Of a stretch of 58,261 bases of DNA, positions 18,109-28,147 are shown one piece after another. The stretch comes from an uncultured Prevotella sp. GTDB taxonomy: Bacteria > Bacteroidota > Bacteroidia > Bacteroidales > Bacteroidaceae. The stretch's first letter is position 1, and each line of letters starts with the position of its first letter. The stretch is from positions 1 through 58,261 of the forward strand of contig CAJOOC010000063.1 in the NCBI GenBank assembly GCA_905236165.1, in the 5' to 3' direction. The position numbers and the translations under genes were made by a program. Below the pieces are notes generated by a model. The model had not been told where the DNA came from and did not search any database. It saw only the letters and a list, made by a program, of their open reading frames with translations.

Positions 18109-20151
18109 TTACCACAGGTTGAGGCGCTTTTCCTTTGGCAGGTAGAGCTTGTCGGTTGGCTTTATCTGGAAGGCGTCGTACCATGCGTCGATATGTGGCA
18201 GTGCTCCCTTTACGCGCCATTCGCCCTGTGAGTGTGGGTCGCTCTTTAGGCGGTTGCGCTTCTCCTGCTCTGTGATGTTCTGTGCCCAAACACCGGCATA
18301 TGCCAGGAAGAAACGCTGCTGTGGGGTGAAGCCGAGTTTGTTGCCGTTGTTCTCACCGCCTGCGTTGAGGAAAGCCTGATAGCTGACGCTCAGTCCACCA
18401 TGGTCGGCGAGGTTCTCGCCCAGCGTGAGGCGACCGTTGGCATGTAGGCCAGGTAGTATCTCTATGCCGTCGAAATATGCCGCATACTGATCGCCCAAAG
18501 CCTTGAACTGCTCTACATCAGAGGCCTGCCACCAGTCGCGCATATTGCCGTCCTTGTCGTAGTGGCTGCCCTGGTCGTCAAAGCCGTGGGTCATCTCATG
18601 GCCAATGACAACACCGATGGCGCCGTAGTTGAAGGCATCGTCGGCATCATTGTCGAAGAACGGATACTGCAGGATTCCTGCTGGGAAGCAGATCTCGTTG
18701 GTGGTGGGGTTATAGTAGGCGTTGACGGTCTGGGGATACATGTGCCACTCGTCGCGGTCCACGGGTTTGCCCACAGTCTTGCTCAGGTGCAGCTGTATGT
18801 GGAAGCGTGAAGCATTGCGCATGTTATCATAGAAAGAGATGACGGGATTGATGTTGAGGGTTGAGATGTCATCCCATTTGTTAGGATAGCCTATCTTCAC
18901 GTAGAAGGCATCGAGCTTCTCGTGTGCCACCTTCTTCGTCTCGGCTGTCATCCACTGCTGTGCATCGATGCGTTGTCCCAGTGCCTTCTGAAGGTTACTT
19001 ACCAACTGCTCCATGCGCTGCTTGGCAGAAGCGGGGAAGTACTTCTCTACGTAGATGCGGCCCAGTGCCTGTCCCAGCACGCTCTGCACCTGGTTGGTGG
19101 CGGTGCGCCAACGAGGGTGCTGCGTCTTACGTCCGCGGCGTATCTCACCGTTGAAGTGGAAGTCCTCGTCGCGCAGTTCGTCGTTGAGCAGCGTGGCGGC
19201 CTCGTTGATAAGCTGCCACTCGTAGTAGTCGCGCAGCTGTGAGAGGGTGAGGGTGGGTAGCAGTGCGTTGAGGCCTTCACAGAACTCTGGCTGGCCAACG
19301 ACGAGGCTCGCATAATGCTTCCTGTTGATGTCGAGGGAGGTCATTACGTCGTCGAGAATGAGGTTGGGATACAGCTTCTCAAACTCTGCGTAGGTCATCT
19401 TGTTGTAGTTGCGCTCAGGGTCGCGCAGCTCTACTGCCGTGCGCGAGAACTGAGCAATGCGCATCTCAAGGTCCATCACGTTCTTCATCTTCGTCTCTGC
19501 CGTAGCATTATCGAAACCGGCAATGACGAACATGCGTGCGATATGCTCACGATATGCTGCAAGGATGGCCTGCGAGGCGGAGTCGGTGGCGGTGTAGAAT
19601 TCCTTTTGCCCAAGGGTGAGGCCGCCCTGATAGATGTTGAGGATGTTGTTGCGGGAGTCTTTCTCGTCGGCTCCAAAGTAGGTGCCGTAGATATAGTCTG
19701 TGCCGTAGGGTACCTGCTTCAGCACCCATGCCTTGAGGGCCTTTGTGCTGCCGAGGCTCTCAAGCTGTGTGAGGTATGGCTTTATCGGTGACAGGCCCTC
19801 CTTGTTGCGGCGCACGGAGTCCATTGCCAGCAGATACAGGTCGCGTACCTTCTGCTCCACCGTGCCCTTGGCATAATGTCCCTTGGTGAGGGTGGAGAGA
19901 ATGTCGTTAATCTGTTCGTCCACTGTCTCGCCTACGGCATCAAAGGCACCGTAGCGTGAGTAGGCTGCCGGGAGCGGATTGTTCTTCATCCAGCCGCCGC
20001 AGGCATATTGATAGAAGTCTTCGCCCGGGGCTACAGATTTGTCAAAGTTCTCAGCCTTTATGCCGGCTTTGGCTGTCTGGGCCTGTGCCGATGCTGAGGT
20101 GGAAAGGAGCGTTAACATAATAATTAACGTAAAGATGTTGCGTAGTTTCAT
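18109..20151 (-). CDS. M13 family zinc metallopeptidase (PepO/neprilysin-like)
   Basis: VIGHEMTHGFDDQGSHYDKDG; GENLADHGGLSVSYQAF; C-terminal LYLPKEKRLNLW. Confidence 0.93.
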   Translation of the reverse strand: MKLRNIFTLIIMLTLLSTSASAQAQTAKAGIKAENFDKSVAPGEDFYQYACGGWMKNNPLPAAYSRYGAFDAVGETVDEQINDILSTLTKGHYAKGTVEQKVRDLYLLAMDSVRRNKEGLSPIKPYLTQLESLGSTKALKAWVLKQVPYGTDYIYGTYFGADEKDSRNNILNIYQGGLTLGQKEFYTATDSASQAILAAYREHIARMFVIAGFDNATAETKMKNVMDLEMRIAQFSRTAVELRDPERNYNKMTYAEFEKLYPNLILDDVMTSLDINRKHYASLVVGQPEFCEGLNALLPTLTLSQLRDYYEWQLINEAATLLNDELRDEDFHFNGEIRRGRKTQHPRWRTATNQVQSVLGQALGRIYVEKYFPASAKQRMEQLVSNLQKALGQRIDAQQWMTAETKKVAHEKLDAFYVKIGYPNKWDDISTLNINPVISFYDNMRNASRFHIQLHLSKTVGKPVDRDEWHMYPQTVNAYYNPTTNEICFPAGILQYPFFDNDADDAFNYGAIGVVIGHEMTHGFDDQGSHYDKDGNMRDWWQASDVEQFKALGDQYAAYFDGIEILPGLHANGRLTLGENLADHGGLSVSYQAFLNAGGENNGNKLGFTPQQRFFLAYAGVWAQNITEQEKRNRLKSDPHSQGEWRVKGALPHIDAWYDAFQIKPTDKLYLPKEKRLNLW

Positions 20152-20168
20152 ATTTAATGTGTCTTTTA

Positions 20169-22511
20169 TTATTTCAGTGTGAATGGCAATGCAGCCCTGA
20201 TGTCTGCACTTGATGCTGCCACGTATGCCTTAAATGTGCCGGGTTCGGCCACCCATTCGTGCTTTGCCTCGTCGAAGAAGGCCAAGTCGTCGGTGCTGAT
20301 GGTCATGGCGACGGTCTTCTCCTCACCAGGCTGCAGCGATACCTTCTTGAATGCCTTCAGTTCCTTGGCCGGTCGCATCACGCTGCATTTGTCATCGCCG
20401 ACATATAGCTGTACCACCTCCTTGCCGGCTACCTTACCAGTGTTTTTCACCTTTACGGAGATGTCGATTGTCTCGCCCTTGGTGAGTTCTTTCTTCGATG
20501 CCTTGGCACCGCTGTACTGGAAGGTGGTGTAGCTCAGTCCGTAGCCGAATGGGAAGAGGACGGCCTTTTTCTTGGTGTCGAACCAACGATAGCCCACGAG
20601 GATGTCTTCATTATACAGCTGTGTCTCGTTGCCCTTGCCGTGGTGGTCCTTCTCGTCCCATGCGGTGTTCAGCTGTGGGTCTTTGGGGTTGATGCCCTTC
20701 CACTGTGCTCCCAATGCCAGCACGTCGGCAGACTTTGGCTGAGCAACGAAGGCCTTGCCCTCAGGCATGTCCTGCGGTTCCACACCGGGATATCCTATCT
20801 TGCCCATCTGATGGCAAGGATAGTCGGTCAGCTCCTTGGCGTAGGTGAAGACGGTCTTGCCACTTGGGTTGACGGTGCCGGTGAGTACATTGACAAGCGC
20901 GGTGCCGGCCATGGAACCCATGTACCATGCCTGTACGAGGTTTGACACTTCGTTAATCCACGGCATGGCATAGGCTGTGCCGCTGATGATGACGGTGACC
21001 ATGTTGGACTGCACCTTGGCCAACTGACTGATGAGCTGGTCCTGCCCGTAGGAGAGGTTGTAGCTGCGACGGTCACCACCCTCACAGTCTTCATAGTGGT
21101 TCTTGTTCAGTCCGCCTATATATATAATAAGGTCAGCCTGACGTGCCTTCTCTATTGCCTCCTTGCGCAAGGCCTCCTGCTCGCTGTCGGGGATGATTTC
21201 TGGTGTGCCGTATGAAGGCTTGCCGCTACGCCAGCCTGCGGCATAGTCGATGGTGGCGCTATTGCCGAACTCTGCCTTGATGGCCTCTAATGGTGAGATG
21301 AGCGTCTTGGGCTTCAGCTCTGAGGAACCGCCGCCTTCTGACAGATTGCGCGTGGCATTCTCGCCCACGACGAGGATCTTCTTGTAGGCACCCTTCTGCA
21401 ATGGAAGCAGAGGGGTCTTCTGCCCCTTGGGAGCTTTGTTCTTCAGCAGTACGATGCCCTCTTCAGATATCTTCTGCGCAGCATCGAGATGCTCCTGGGT
21501 GTTGAGAGCTCCGAATCCTTTGCTGCTGTCGAGTGTGGTGAGGTAGATAAGGCGCAGTATGCGTGCGGCCTTGTCGTTGATGATGCTGTCGGGCACCTCA
21601 CCCTTGCGTGTCATATCGTAGTAGGCATTGCCAAGGTAATAGTCGTCGTAGGTGAAGCCTGTAGCCTCGGTGGTGAGGCCGTTGGTATAAGAGCCCATCT
21701 CCACGTCAAGTCCGTTAAAGATACTCTCCTTAGTGTCGTGCGCAGCACCCCAGTCGGTTACTACGACACCCTTGAAGCCCCATTCGCCCTTGAGGATGTC
21801 GTTGAGCGTGCGGGCATTGTGGGACATGTGTGTGCCGCAGTTCTTGTTGTAGGAACCCATCACGGTCCATGCCCCGCCATCGATGACGGCTTTCTTGAAT
21901 GGAGCGAGGTATATCTCATAGAGGGCACGGTCGCTGACTTTCACGTCTACGTGTCCGCGGTATTCCTCCTGGTCGTTCAGCACGAAGTGCTTGAGGCTGC
22001 ATGCCACACCCTTCGACTGCAGGGCGCGGATATATGCTGCCGCGAGGGTACCGGCGAGGTATGGGTCTTCGCCCATATATTCGAAGTTTCGCCCATTGAG
22101 TGGCGTACGGAAGATGTTCACGCCAGGGCCAAGCAACACGGCTTTATGACGGTAGCGTGCCTCCTCACCCACGTTTGCTCCATAGAGCGTGGCGAGGTCC
22201 ATATTCCATGTGGCAGCCAGACATGTCAGGGCAGGGAATGCCGTTGCGCTGTCGTTGGTCCACTTGGCATGTCCCCAGTCGTTCCAGTTTATTTCAGGTC
22301 GCACGCCATGAGGGCCGTCAGACCACCACAGCTCAGGGATGCCGAGGCGTGGCACTCCTGGTGATGAGAACTTGGACTGTGCATAGCAGAGGCGCACCTT
22401 CTCCTTGAGTGTCATCTGAGAAAGAGTCTGTTGTACGAGGTCATCCACTCTGTCGGCATACGTGCCGAGGGCGAGGGAAAGAATGGTAGTGAGGGTTAGT
22501 AGCTTTTTCAT
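20169..22511 (-). CDS. Glycoside hydrolase family 3 (beta-glucosidase/xylosidase type), secreted
   Basis: GFKGVVVTDWGA catalytic motif; FPFGYGLSYTTF; fibronectin III-like C-terminal domain. Confidence 0.93.
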   Translation of the reverse strand: MKKLLTLTTILSLALGTYADRVDDLVQQTLSQMTLKEKVRLCYAQSKFSSPGVPRLGIPELWWSDGPHGVRPEINWNDWGHAKWTNDSATAFPALTCLAATWNMDLATLYGANVGEEARYRHKAVLLGPGVNIFRTPLNGRNFEYMGEDPYLAGTLAAAYIRALQSKGVACSLKHFVLNDQEEYRGHVDVKVSDRALYEIYLAPFKKAVIDGGAWTVMGSYNKNCGTHMSHNARTLNDILKGEWGFKGVVVTDWGAAHDTKESIFNGLDVEMGSYTNGLTTEATGFTYDDYYLGNAYYDMTRKGEVPDSIINDKAARILRLIYLTTLDSSKGFGALNTQEHLDAAQKISEEGIVLLKNKAPKGQKTPLLPLQKGAYKKILVVGENATRNLSEGGGSSELKPKTLISPLEAIKAEFGNSATIDYAAGWRSGKPSYGTPEIIPDSEQEALRKEAIEKARQADLIIYIGGLNKNHYEDCEGGDRRSYNLSYGQDQLISQLAKVQSNMVTVIISGTAYAMPWINEVSNLVQAWYMGSMAGTALVNVLTGTVNPSGKTVFTYAKELTDYPCHQMGKIGYPGVEPQDMPEGKAFVAQPKSADVLALGAQWKGINPKDPQLNTAWDEKDHHGKGNETQLYNEDILVGYRWFDTKKKAVLFPFGYGLSYTTFQYSGAKASKKELTKGETIDISVKVKNTGKVAGKEVVQLYVGDDKCSVMRPAKELKAFKKVSLQPGEEKTVAMTISTDDLAFFDEAKHEWVAEPGTFKAYVAASSADIRAALPFTLK

Positions 22512-22516
22512 CGATG

Positions 22517-23176
22517 TTATGTTAGATAGATGTCATTTGTGTAGTTTACGGGTGTTGCGGGGACGGTCAGTCGGAATATATTGGAGAAATGCCAGATTGC
22601 GATGCCTGCCGTCACTGCTACGTTTAGGGAGTGCTTGGTGCCGTACTGCGGTATTTCGAGGCAGTCATCGCAGAGGTCTACGACATCCTGCTGTACGCCC
22701 TTCACCTCGTTGCCAAGGATGATGGCGTAACGATGGGGGAACTGCCGGGCACCCGAGGGGGCATTATATTCCGGCAGGAAGTCTTGCAGCATGGTGGAAT
22801 CGTGGCACTGCTCTACGGCGAGAACGGTGACACCGCTGTCTTTGAGATGCTTGACGGCCTGGCACGCGTCTTTGAAGTAACGCCATGCCACGCTCTCTTC
22901 GGCCCCCAATGCCGTCTTGTGTATCTCCTGTGAGGCCTTCAGCGTGCAGTCGCGAAGCAGGGTGCTGCCATCGTCGGACAGCACGGGCTCGGGCGTGGCA
23001 GTGATGCCGCAAAGGTATATGGCCTCCACACGAAAGGCATCGCAGGTGCGGAAGATGCTCCCTACATTATATAAGGAACGCACATCATCGAGCACAACGG
23101 TCAGCGGCAGTTTCTCTGACTGACGAAACTGCTCTACCGACAGGCGGTGCATCTCTATGGTGGTGGTCTTTTTCAT
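22517..23176 (-). CDS. TrmH/SpoU-family RNA methyltransferase
   Basis: LDDVRSLYNVGSIFRTCDAF; AIILGNEVKGV; SLNVAVTAGIAIW. Confidence 0.88.
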   Translation of the reverse strand: MKKTTTIEMHRLSVEQFRQSEKLPLTVVLDDVRSLYNVGSIFRTCDAFRVEAIYLCGITATPEPVLSDDGSTLLRDCTLKASQEIHKTALGAEESVAWRYFKDACQAVKHLKDSGVTVLAVEQCHDSTMLQDFLPEYNAPSGARQFPHRYAIILGNEVKGVQQDVVDLCDDCLEIPQYGTKHSLNVAVTAGIAIWHFSNIFRLTVPATPVNYTNDIYLT

Positions 23177-23185
23177 TGTTGTTGT

Positions 23186-23242
23186 GCCTGCGATGGTATC
23201 GCAAGCTCCCAGACGGTTGCTGTATCGCAGGCTCTCTGGCGG
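23186..23242. repeat. TCTGCGAT..ATCGCAGAC palindrome family, extended copy
   Basis: gcctgcgatggtatcgcaagctcccagacggttgctgtatcgcaggctctctggcgg. Confidence 0.8.
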
Positions 23243-23251
23243 GGTTGCTTG

Positions 23252-24466
23252 TTAGAACATTGTTACCACTCGCTTTATGCCGCTGACGAGGGAGTCGATT
23301 TCCTCTTTTGTGTTATATAGGGCGAACGAGGCTCTTACTGTGCCGTTGATGCCTAATCGTTGCATGAGTGGCTCTGCGCAGTGGTGGCCTGTGCGCACTG
23401 CTATGCCGAGGCGGTCGAGCAGCGTCCCCATGTCAAGGTGGTGGATGTCGCCTACGAGAAACGATATGACGGCGTCGCGGTTGTCGGCATTGAGCGGTCC
23501 GAAGATACGCATGCCGGGAATGGTCTGCATCTGCTCCAGGGCATAGCGCGTCAGCTCCCGCTCATGGGCTTCGATGGCTTCCAGCCCTATGGCCTCCATA
23601 TAGTCTATCGCTGCGCGCAGACCGTGGGTGGCCACGTAGTCGGGCGTGCCGGCCTCGAACTTAAAAGGCAGGTCGGCGAAGGTGGTTTCCTCAAATGATA
23701 CCGTGCCAATCATCTCTCCGCCGCCCTGATAGGGTGGCATCTCCTCAAGGTATTTCTCCTTGCCGTAGAGCACGCCGATGCCTGTGGGACCGTACATCTT
23801 ATGGCCTGAGAACGCATAGAAGTCGCAGTCGATGTCCTGCACGTCAATCTTCATGTGTGGAGCAGACTGTGCGCCGTCAATCATACAGGGTATACCGTGA
23901 CGGTGTGCCTTGCTTACTATCTCCTTCACGGGGTTGACGGTGCCGAGTACGTTGCTGACATGTGTGACGCTGATGAGGCGTGTGCGCTCGCTGATGAGAG
24001 TCTCAAGGGCTTCCAGGTCGAGGATGCCGTCATCGCTCATGGGTATCACCTTTACTACGATACCCTTGCGTCGGGCCTGCAGTTGCCATGGTACGATGTT
24101 GGAGTGATGCTCCATTACGGAGACAATCACCTCATCGCCCTCTTTCATGTATGCCTCCACGAAGCTTGATGCCACGAGGTTGATACTTTCGGTAGTGCCA
24201 CGTGTGAAGACTATCTCGTTGGTGCTGCTGGCACCGATGAACTGCCGTACCCTCTCTCGCGCTGCTTCATGCAGGTCGGTGGCTTGCTGCGAGAGATAAT
24301 GCACGCCGCGGTGTACGTTGGCGTTGACATTGAGGTATTCCTCGCGCATGGCATCAAGGACGCAAAGGGGTTTCTGCGTCGTAGCACCATTGTCGAGGTA
24401 GATAAGCGGATACTTCCCATATATGGTCTTTGAGAGGATGGGGAAGTCGTTGCGTATACTGTTCAA
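23252..24466 (-). CDS. sufS: Cysteine desulfurase SufS; likely TTG start
   Basis: YLDNGATTQKP; SGHKMYGPTGIGVLYG; HHCAEPLMQRLG. Confidence 0.95.
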   Translation of the reverse strand: MNSIRNDFPILSKTIYGKYPLIYLDNGATTQKPLCVLDAMREEYLNVNANVHRGVHYLSQQATDLHEAARERVRQFIGASSTNEIVFTRGTTESINLVASSFVEAYMKEGDEVIVSVMEHHSNIVPWQLQARRKGIVVKVIPMSDDGILDLEALETLISERTRLISVTHVSNVLGTVNPVKEIVSKAHRHGIPCMIDGAQSAPHMKIDVQDIDCDFYAFSGHKMYGPTGIGVLYGKEKYLEEMPPYQGGGEMIGTVSFEETTFADLPFKFEAGTPDYVATHGLRAAIDYMEAIGLEAIEAHERELTRYALEQMQTIPGMRIFGPLNADNRDAVISFLVGDIHHLDMGTLLDRLGIAVRTGHHCAEPLMQRLGINGTVRASFALYNTKEEIDSLVSGIKRVVTMF

Positions 24467-24500
24467 ATTGAGAATTGAAAATTGAGAATTGAAAATTAAC
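24465..24500 (-). repeat. ATTGAGAATTGAAA tandem repeat between sufD and sufS
   Basis: caaattgagaattgaaaattgagaattgaaaattaac. Confidence 0.9.
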
Positions 24501-25761
24501 TATTGCATATCCTGCATGTGCCGCAGCGCTCTTCTTTTGAGAGTCGCTTGTCCACGAGTATGTGTATCCTGTCGCGCAGTCCGTGCCATTTCATCTCGTC
24601 AATCACCTGTGAGATGAATGCGTTCTTTAGCAGGGTGCGTGCCTCTTCAAGTGGTATGCCGCGCTGCTGCATATAGAACAGTGCTGCCTCGTCCATCACT
24701 CCTACCGTTGAGCCGTGGGCACACTTCACATCGTCGGCATATATCTCAAGCATGGGCTGTGTATACATTCGTGCTTCGTTGGAGGCGCACATATTGTTGT
24801 TGGTCTCGTGTGAAGATGTCTGCTGTGCTCCTTCCCTGACGAGTATTTTGCCGGCAAAGGCTCCTATGGCGCTGTCGTCGATGACGTATTTGTACAGCTC
24901 GTTGGATGTGCATCGCGCTACCTGATGGTCGATGAGTGTATTGTTGTCAACGTGCTGGCGTCCATCGGCAATGACGGCACCGTTGAGCACCACCTCGCTG
25001 CCCTCACCTCTAAGAAGTATGTCGAGGCCGTTGCGTGTGATGCCGTTGGAGAGGGTGACGTTGTTGTGAGTCAGCGTAGCGTTGCGTCCCGTTTCAACAT
25101 ATAGGTTACTGAAGCGGCGGCTTTGTGGTGTCGTCTCCTCTATCTCGTAGAGGTCGAGGTGGGAATTGTCCTTGCAATAAACCTCTATGACCTGTGATGT
25201 GAGGAAGAGGGGAAGAGCCGTAGAATCCGACATCTCTGGTGTTTCAGTAGCCCCCGTGGGTGCAGACTTGGTCTTCTTTATGTGGTCAACAAAGAAGATG
25301 GTGGCCTCGCTACACTCTTCCATGACGATGAGAACACGCCTCACCACCATGGTGTCCTGCATACCGCTGAGGATATTCTCAATGCGTACAGGTGTCTTGC
25401 ATACCGTTCCCTTTGGTATGTAGATAATCAGCGCATCGTGTGCCAGCGCGGTGTTAAGCGCCGTCAGGGGGTCTGAGATGTCTGCAATGTGGTTGTAGTA
25501 GGGCGCAGGGTCAACGGGTGCCTCCTTCATGGGGTGGACAAATTCTACGCCTTTGATGGTATATGGAGCCAGGGAGAGGCCATAGTTGGGCTCAAAGGCC
25601 TGTGCCACGTCGGTATATCGGTATCGCTCATCCTTGCGCGTAGGCAGTCCCTTGGCCTTAAAGCTGGCTATGGCAGCCTCGCGCTGAGCATTGAGGGCAG
25701 CGCATGACTGCTTGTCGAGCAGCGGCTTGACGTCATTATATAATTCCAGATACTGGTTCAT
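24496..25761 (-). CDS. sufD: Fe-S cluster assembly protein SufD
   Basis: AGKILVREGAQQTSSHETNNNMCASNEARMYTQPMLEIYADDVKCAHGSTVG. Confidence 0.95.
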   Translation of the reverse strand: MNQYLELYNDVKPLLDKQSCAALNAQREAAIASFKAKGLPTRKDERYRYTDVAQAFEPNYGLSLAPYTIKGVEFVHPMKEAPVDPAPYYNHIADISDPLTALNTALAHDALIIYIPKGTVCKTPVRIENILSGMQDTMVVRRVLIVMEECSEATIFFVDHIKKTKSAPTGATETPEMSDSTALPLFLTSQVIEVYCKDNSHLDLYEIEETTPQSRRFSNLYVETGRNATLTHNNVTLSNGITRNGLDILLRGEGSEVVLNGAVIADGRQHVDNNTLIDHQVARCTSNELYKYVIDDSAIGAFAGKILVREGAQQTSSHETNNNMCASNEARMYTQPMLEIYADDVKCAHGSTVGVMDEAALFYMQQRGIPLEEARTLLKNAFISQVIDEMKWHGLRDRIHILVDKRLSKEERCGTCRICNS

Positions 25762-25776
25762 TCTACCCCTTTAAGC

Positions 25777-26529
25777 CTAAATGTTCAACTCTTCCTTAAT
25801 CCAGTCAAAGCCCTCGTCCTCAATCTTCTGTGCCAGGTCGGGGCCTCCGGTCTTCACTATCTTGCCATTGATGAGTACATGCACCACGTCGGGGCGTATG
25901 TAGTCGAGCAGGCGCTGATAGTGTGTTATGATGATGGCAGACGTCTCAGGCTTGCGCAGTTTGTTGAAGCCTGTAGCCACGATACGCAGCGCGTCGACGT
26001 CAAGGCCTGAGTCGGTCTCGTCGAGGATGCAGAAGGTTGGCTCAAGCATTGCCATCTGGAATATCTCGTTGCGCTTCTTCTCTCCTCCGGAGAATCCCTC
26101 ATTGACGGAACGGCTCATGAGCTTCTGGTCCATCTCAACGAGCTGACGCTTCTCCTTCATCAGTTTGATAAAGTCGGCAGCCTTCATGGGCTCTTCGCCA
26201 CGCGACTTGCGCTTGGCATTGATGGCGGCTTTGATGAAGTTGGTCATGGATACGCCCGGTATCTCCACGGGCATCTGGAACGACATGAATATGCCGGCAT
26301 TGGCGCGTGCGTCAGGCGTCATGCTGAGCAGGTCCTGTCCATTGAATGTGATGCTGCCCTGAGTCACTTCGTAGGCGGGGTTGCCCACGATGACATTGCT
26401 CAGCGTGCTCTTGCCCGCACCGTTAGTGCCCATCAGTGCATGAATCTCACCATCGCGGATGGTGAGGCTGACACCTTTCAGTATCTCTTTGTCGCCGGCC
26501 TTGGCGTGTAAGTCTTTTATTTCAAGCAT
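25777..26529 (-). CDS. sufC: Fe-S cluster assembly ATPase SufC
   Basis: LMGTNGAGKSTLSNVIVGNPAYEVTQG; FSGGEKKRNEIFQMAMLEPTFCILDETDSGLDVDALRIV. Confidence 0.97.
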   Translation of the reverse strand: MLEIKDLHAKAGDKEILKGVSLTIRDGEIHALMGTNGAGKSTLSNVIVGNPAYEVTQGSITFNGQDLLSMTPDARANAGIFMSFQMPVEIPGVSMTNFIKAAINAKRKSRGEEPMKAADFIKLMKEKRQLVEMDQKLMSRSVNEGFSGGEKKRNEIFQMAMLEPTFCILDETDSGLDVDALRIVATGFNKLRKPETSAIIITHYQRLLDYIRPDVVHVLINGKIVKTGGPDLAQKIEDEGFDWIKEELNI

Positions 26530-26659
26530 AATTGTGATCCCTCTCCTGCACCGCTCCCGCGGGAGGGGAGGTACATATATTTGTTCGTATTGATATTATT
26601 GTTCCTGTCTTTTACTGTGATAACGCCCCTTCCTCAAGCGGGGAGGTACGAGGAGGTGG

Positions 26660-28114
26660 TTATCCTACGCTGCCTTCGAGGCTTACGCTCAGTAGCTTTT
26701 GTGCTTCAACAGCGAACTCCATCGGCAGTTTCTGCAGTACCTCTTTGGCATAGCCATTGACGATAAGCCCCACGGCATCCTCGGTGGATAGTCCGCGCTG
26801 GTTGCAGTAGAGCAGCTGTGCCTCGCTGATCTTTGAGGTTGTGGCTTCATGTTCCACTACTGCGCTGTTGTTGCGTATGTCCATATAGGGGAATGTGTGC
26901 GCTCCGCAATGGCTGCCCAGGAGCAGAGAGTCGCATGAGGAGTAGTTGCGGGCTCCTGCGGCCTTTGAAGTGGCGCGTACCAAACCGCGATAAGAGTTCT
27001 GCGAATGGCCGGCAGAGATGCCTTTCGAGATAATCGTAGACTTGGTGTTGCGGCCCATGTGTATCATCTTCGTGCCAGTGTCGGCCTCCTGATAGTTGTT
27101 GGTGACGGCCACGGAGTAGAACTCTGCGGTGGAGTTGTCGCCGCGAAGCACGCATGACGGGTATTTCCATGTTATGGCGGAGCCCGTCTCCACCTGTGTC
27201 CACGACAGTTTGCTTGACTCTCCGCGCAGGTCACCGCGCTTAGTGACGAGGTTCAACACGCCGCCCTTGCCGTTCTCATCGCCCGGATACCAGTTCTGCA
27301 CGGTGGAGTACTTCACCTCAGCCCTGTCCTTTACGATAATCTCGACGATGGCGGCATGCAGCTGGTTCTCATCACGCATGGGAGCCGTGCAGCCCTCAAG
27401 GTATGAGACGTAGGAGTCGTCGTCGGCTATTATCAGCGTTCGTTCAAACTGTCCTGTTCCTGCGGCGTTGATGCGGAAATAGGAAGAGAGTTCCATCGGG
27501 CACCTCACACCGCGTGGTATATAAACGAAGGAACCGTCGGAGAACACCGCGCTGTTAAGTGCGGCAAAGAAGTTGTCGCGATATGGCACTACGCTGCCGA
27601 GATATTCCCTAACCAGTTCGGGGTGTTCCTTCACCGCTTCGCCGATAGACATGAAGATGATGCCCAGCTCGCGGAGCTTGTCTTTGTAGGTTGTCTTTAC
27701 CGATACGGAGTCCATGATGGCATCAACGGCAACGCCGGAGAGTGCCAGGCGCTCCTCCAGTGGTATGCCGAGTTTGTCGAAGGTCTTCTCCAGTTCGGGG
27801 TCTATGCCTCCCTTGCCGTCGCCCATTGCCTTCTTGCGCGCCATTGGGTCGGCATAATATGAGATGGCCTGATAGTCTATAGGCGGAACAGTAACGTGTC
27901 CCCACGTGGGCTGCTCCATCGTCTGCCAATGGCGGAAGGCCTCCAGGCGGAACTGAAGGAGCCATTCGGGCTCTTCCTTCTTTGCCGAGATAAGCCGCAC
28001 GATGTCTTCCGTCAGGCCGGCAGGGATTATTTCTGTCTGTACGTTGGTGGTGAAGCCGTGTTCGTACTTCTGCTCTGCCACGCTGCGCACAAAAGCGTTG
28101 TTATCTGAATTCAT
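26660..28114 (-). CDS. sufB: Fe-S cluster assembly protein SufB
   Basis: [83 protein letters not shown]. Confidence 0.97.
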   Translation of the reverse strand: MNSDNNAFVRSVAEQKYEHGFTTNVQTEIIPAGLTEDIVRLISAKKEEPEWLLQFRLEAFRHWQTMEQPTWGHVTVPPIDYQAISYYADPMARKKAMGDGKGGIDPELEKTFDKLGIPLEERLALSGVAVDAIMDSVSVKTTYKDKLRELGIIFMSIGEAVKEHPELVREYLGSVVPYRDNFFAALNSAVFSDGSFVYIPRGVRCPMELSSYFRINAAGTGQFERTLIIADDDSYVSYLEGCTAPMRDENQLHAAIVEIIVKDRAEVKYSTVQNWYPGDENGKGGVLNLVTKRGDLRGESSKLSWTQVETGSAITWKYPSCVLRGDNSTAEFYSVAVTNNYQEADTGTKMIHMGRNTKSTIISKGISAGHSQNSYRGLVRATSKAAGARNYSSCDSLLLGSHCGAHTFPYMDIRNNSAVVEHEATTSKISEAQLLYCNQRGLSTEDAVGLIVNGYAKEVLQKLPMEFAVEAQKLLSVSLEGSVG

Positions 28115-28147
28115 TGAGATTTTTTAGGAGTGTGATAGTCCAGAGGC

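Noticed and set aside
21489-22364. 291-aa antisense ORF opposite GH3
   Set aside because: Overlaps a confidently assigned enzyme; no domain.
25180-25275. KKTKSAPTGATETPEMSDSTALPLF segment of SufD as another repeat insert
   Set aside because: Looks longer than usual for SufD, but the DNA matches none of the repeat families in this window.
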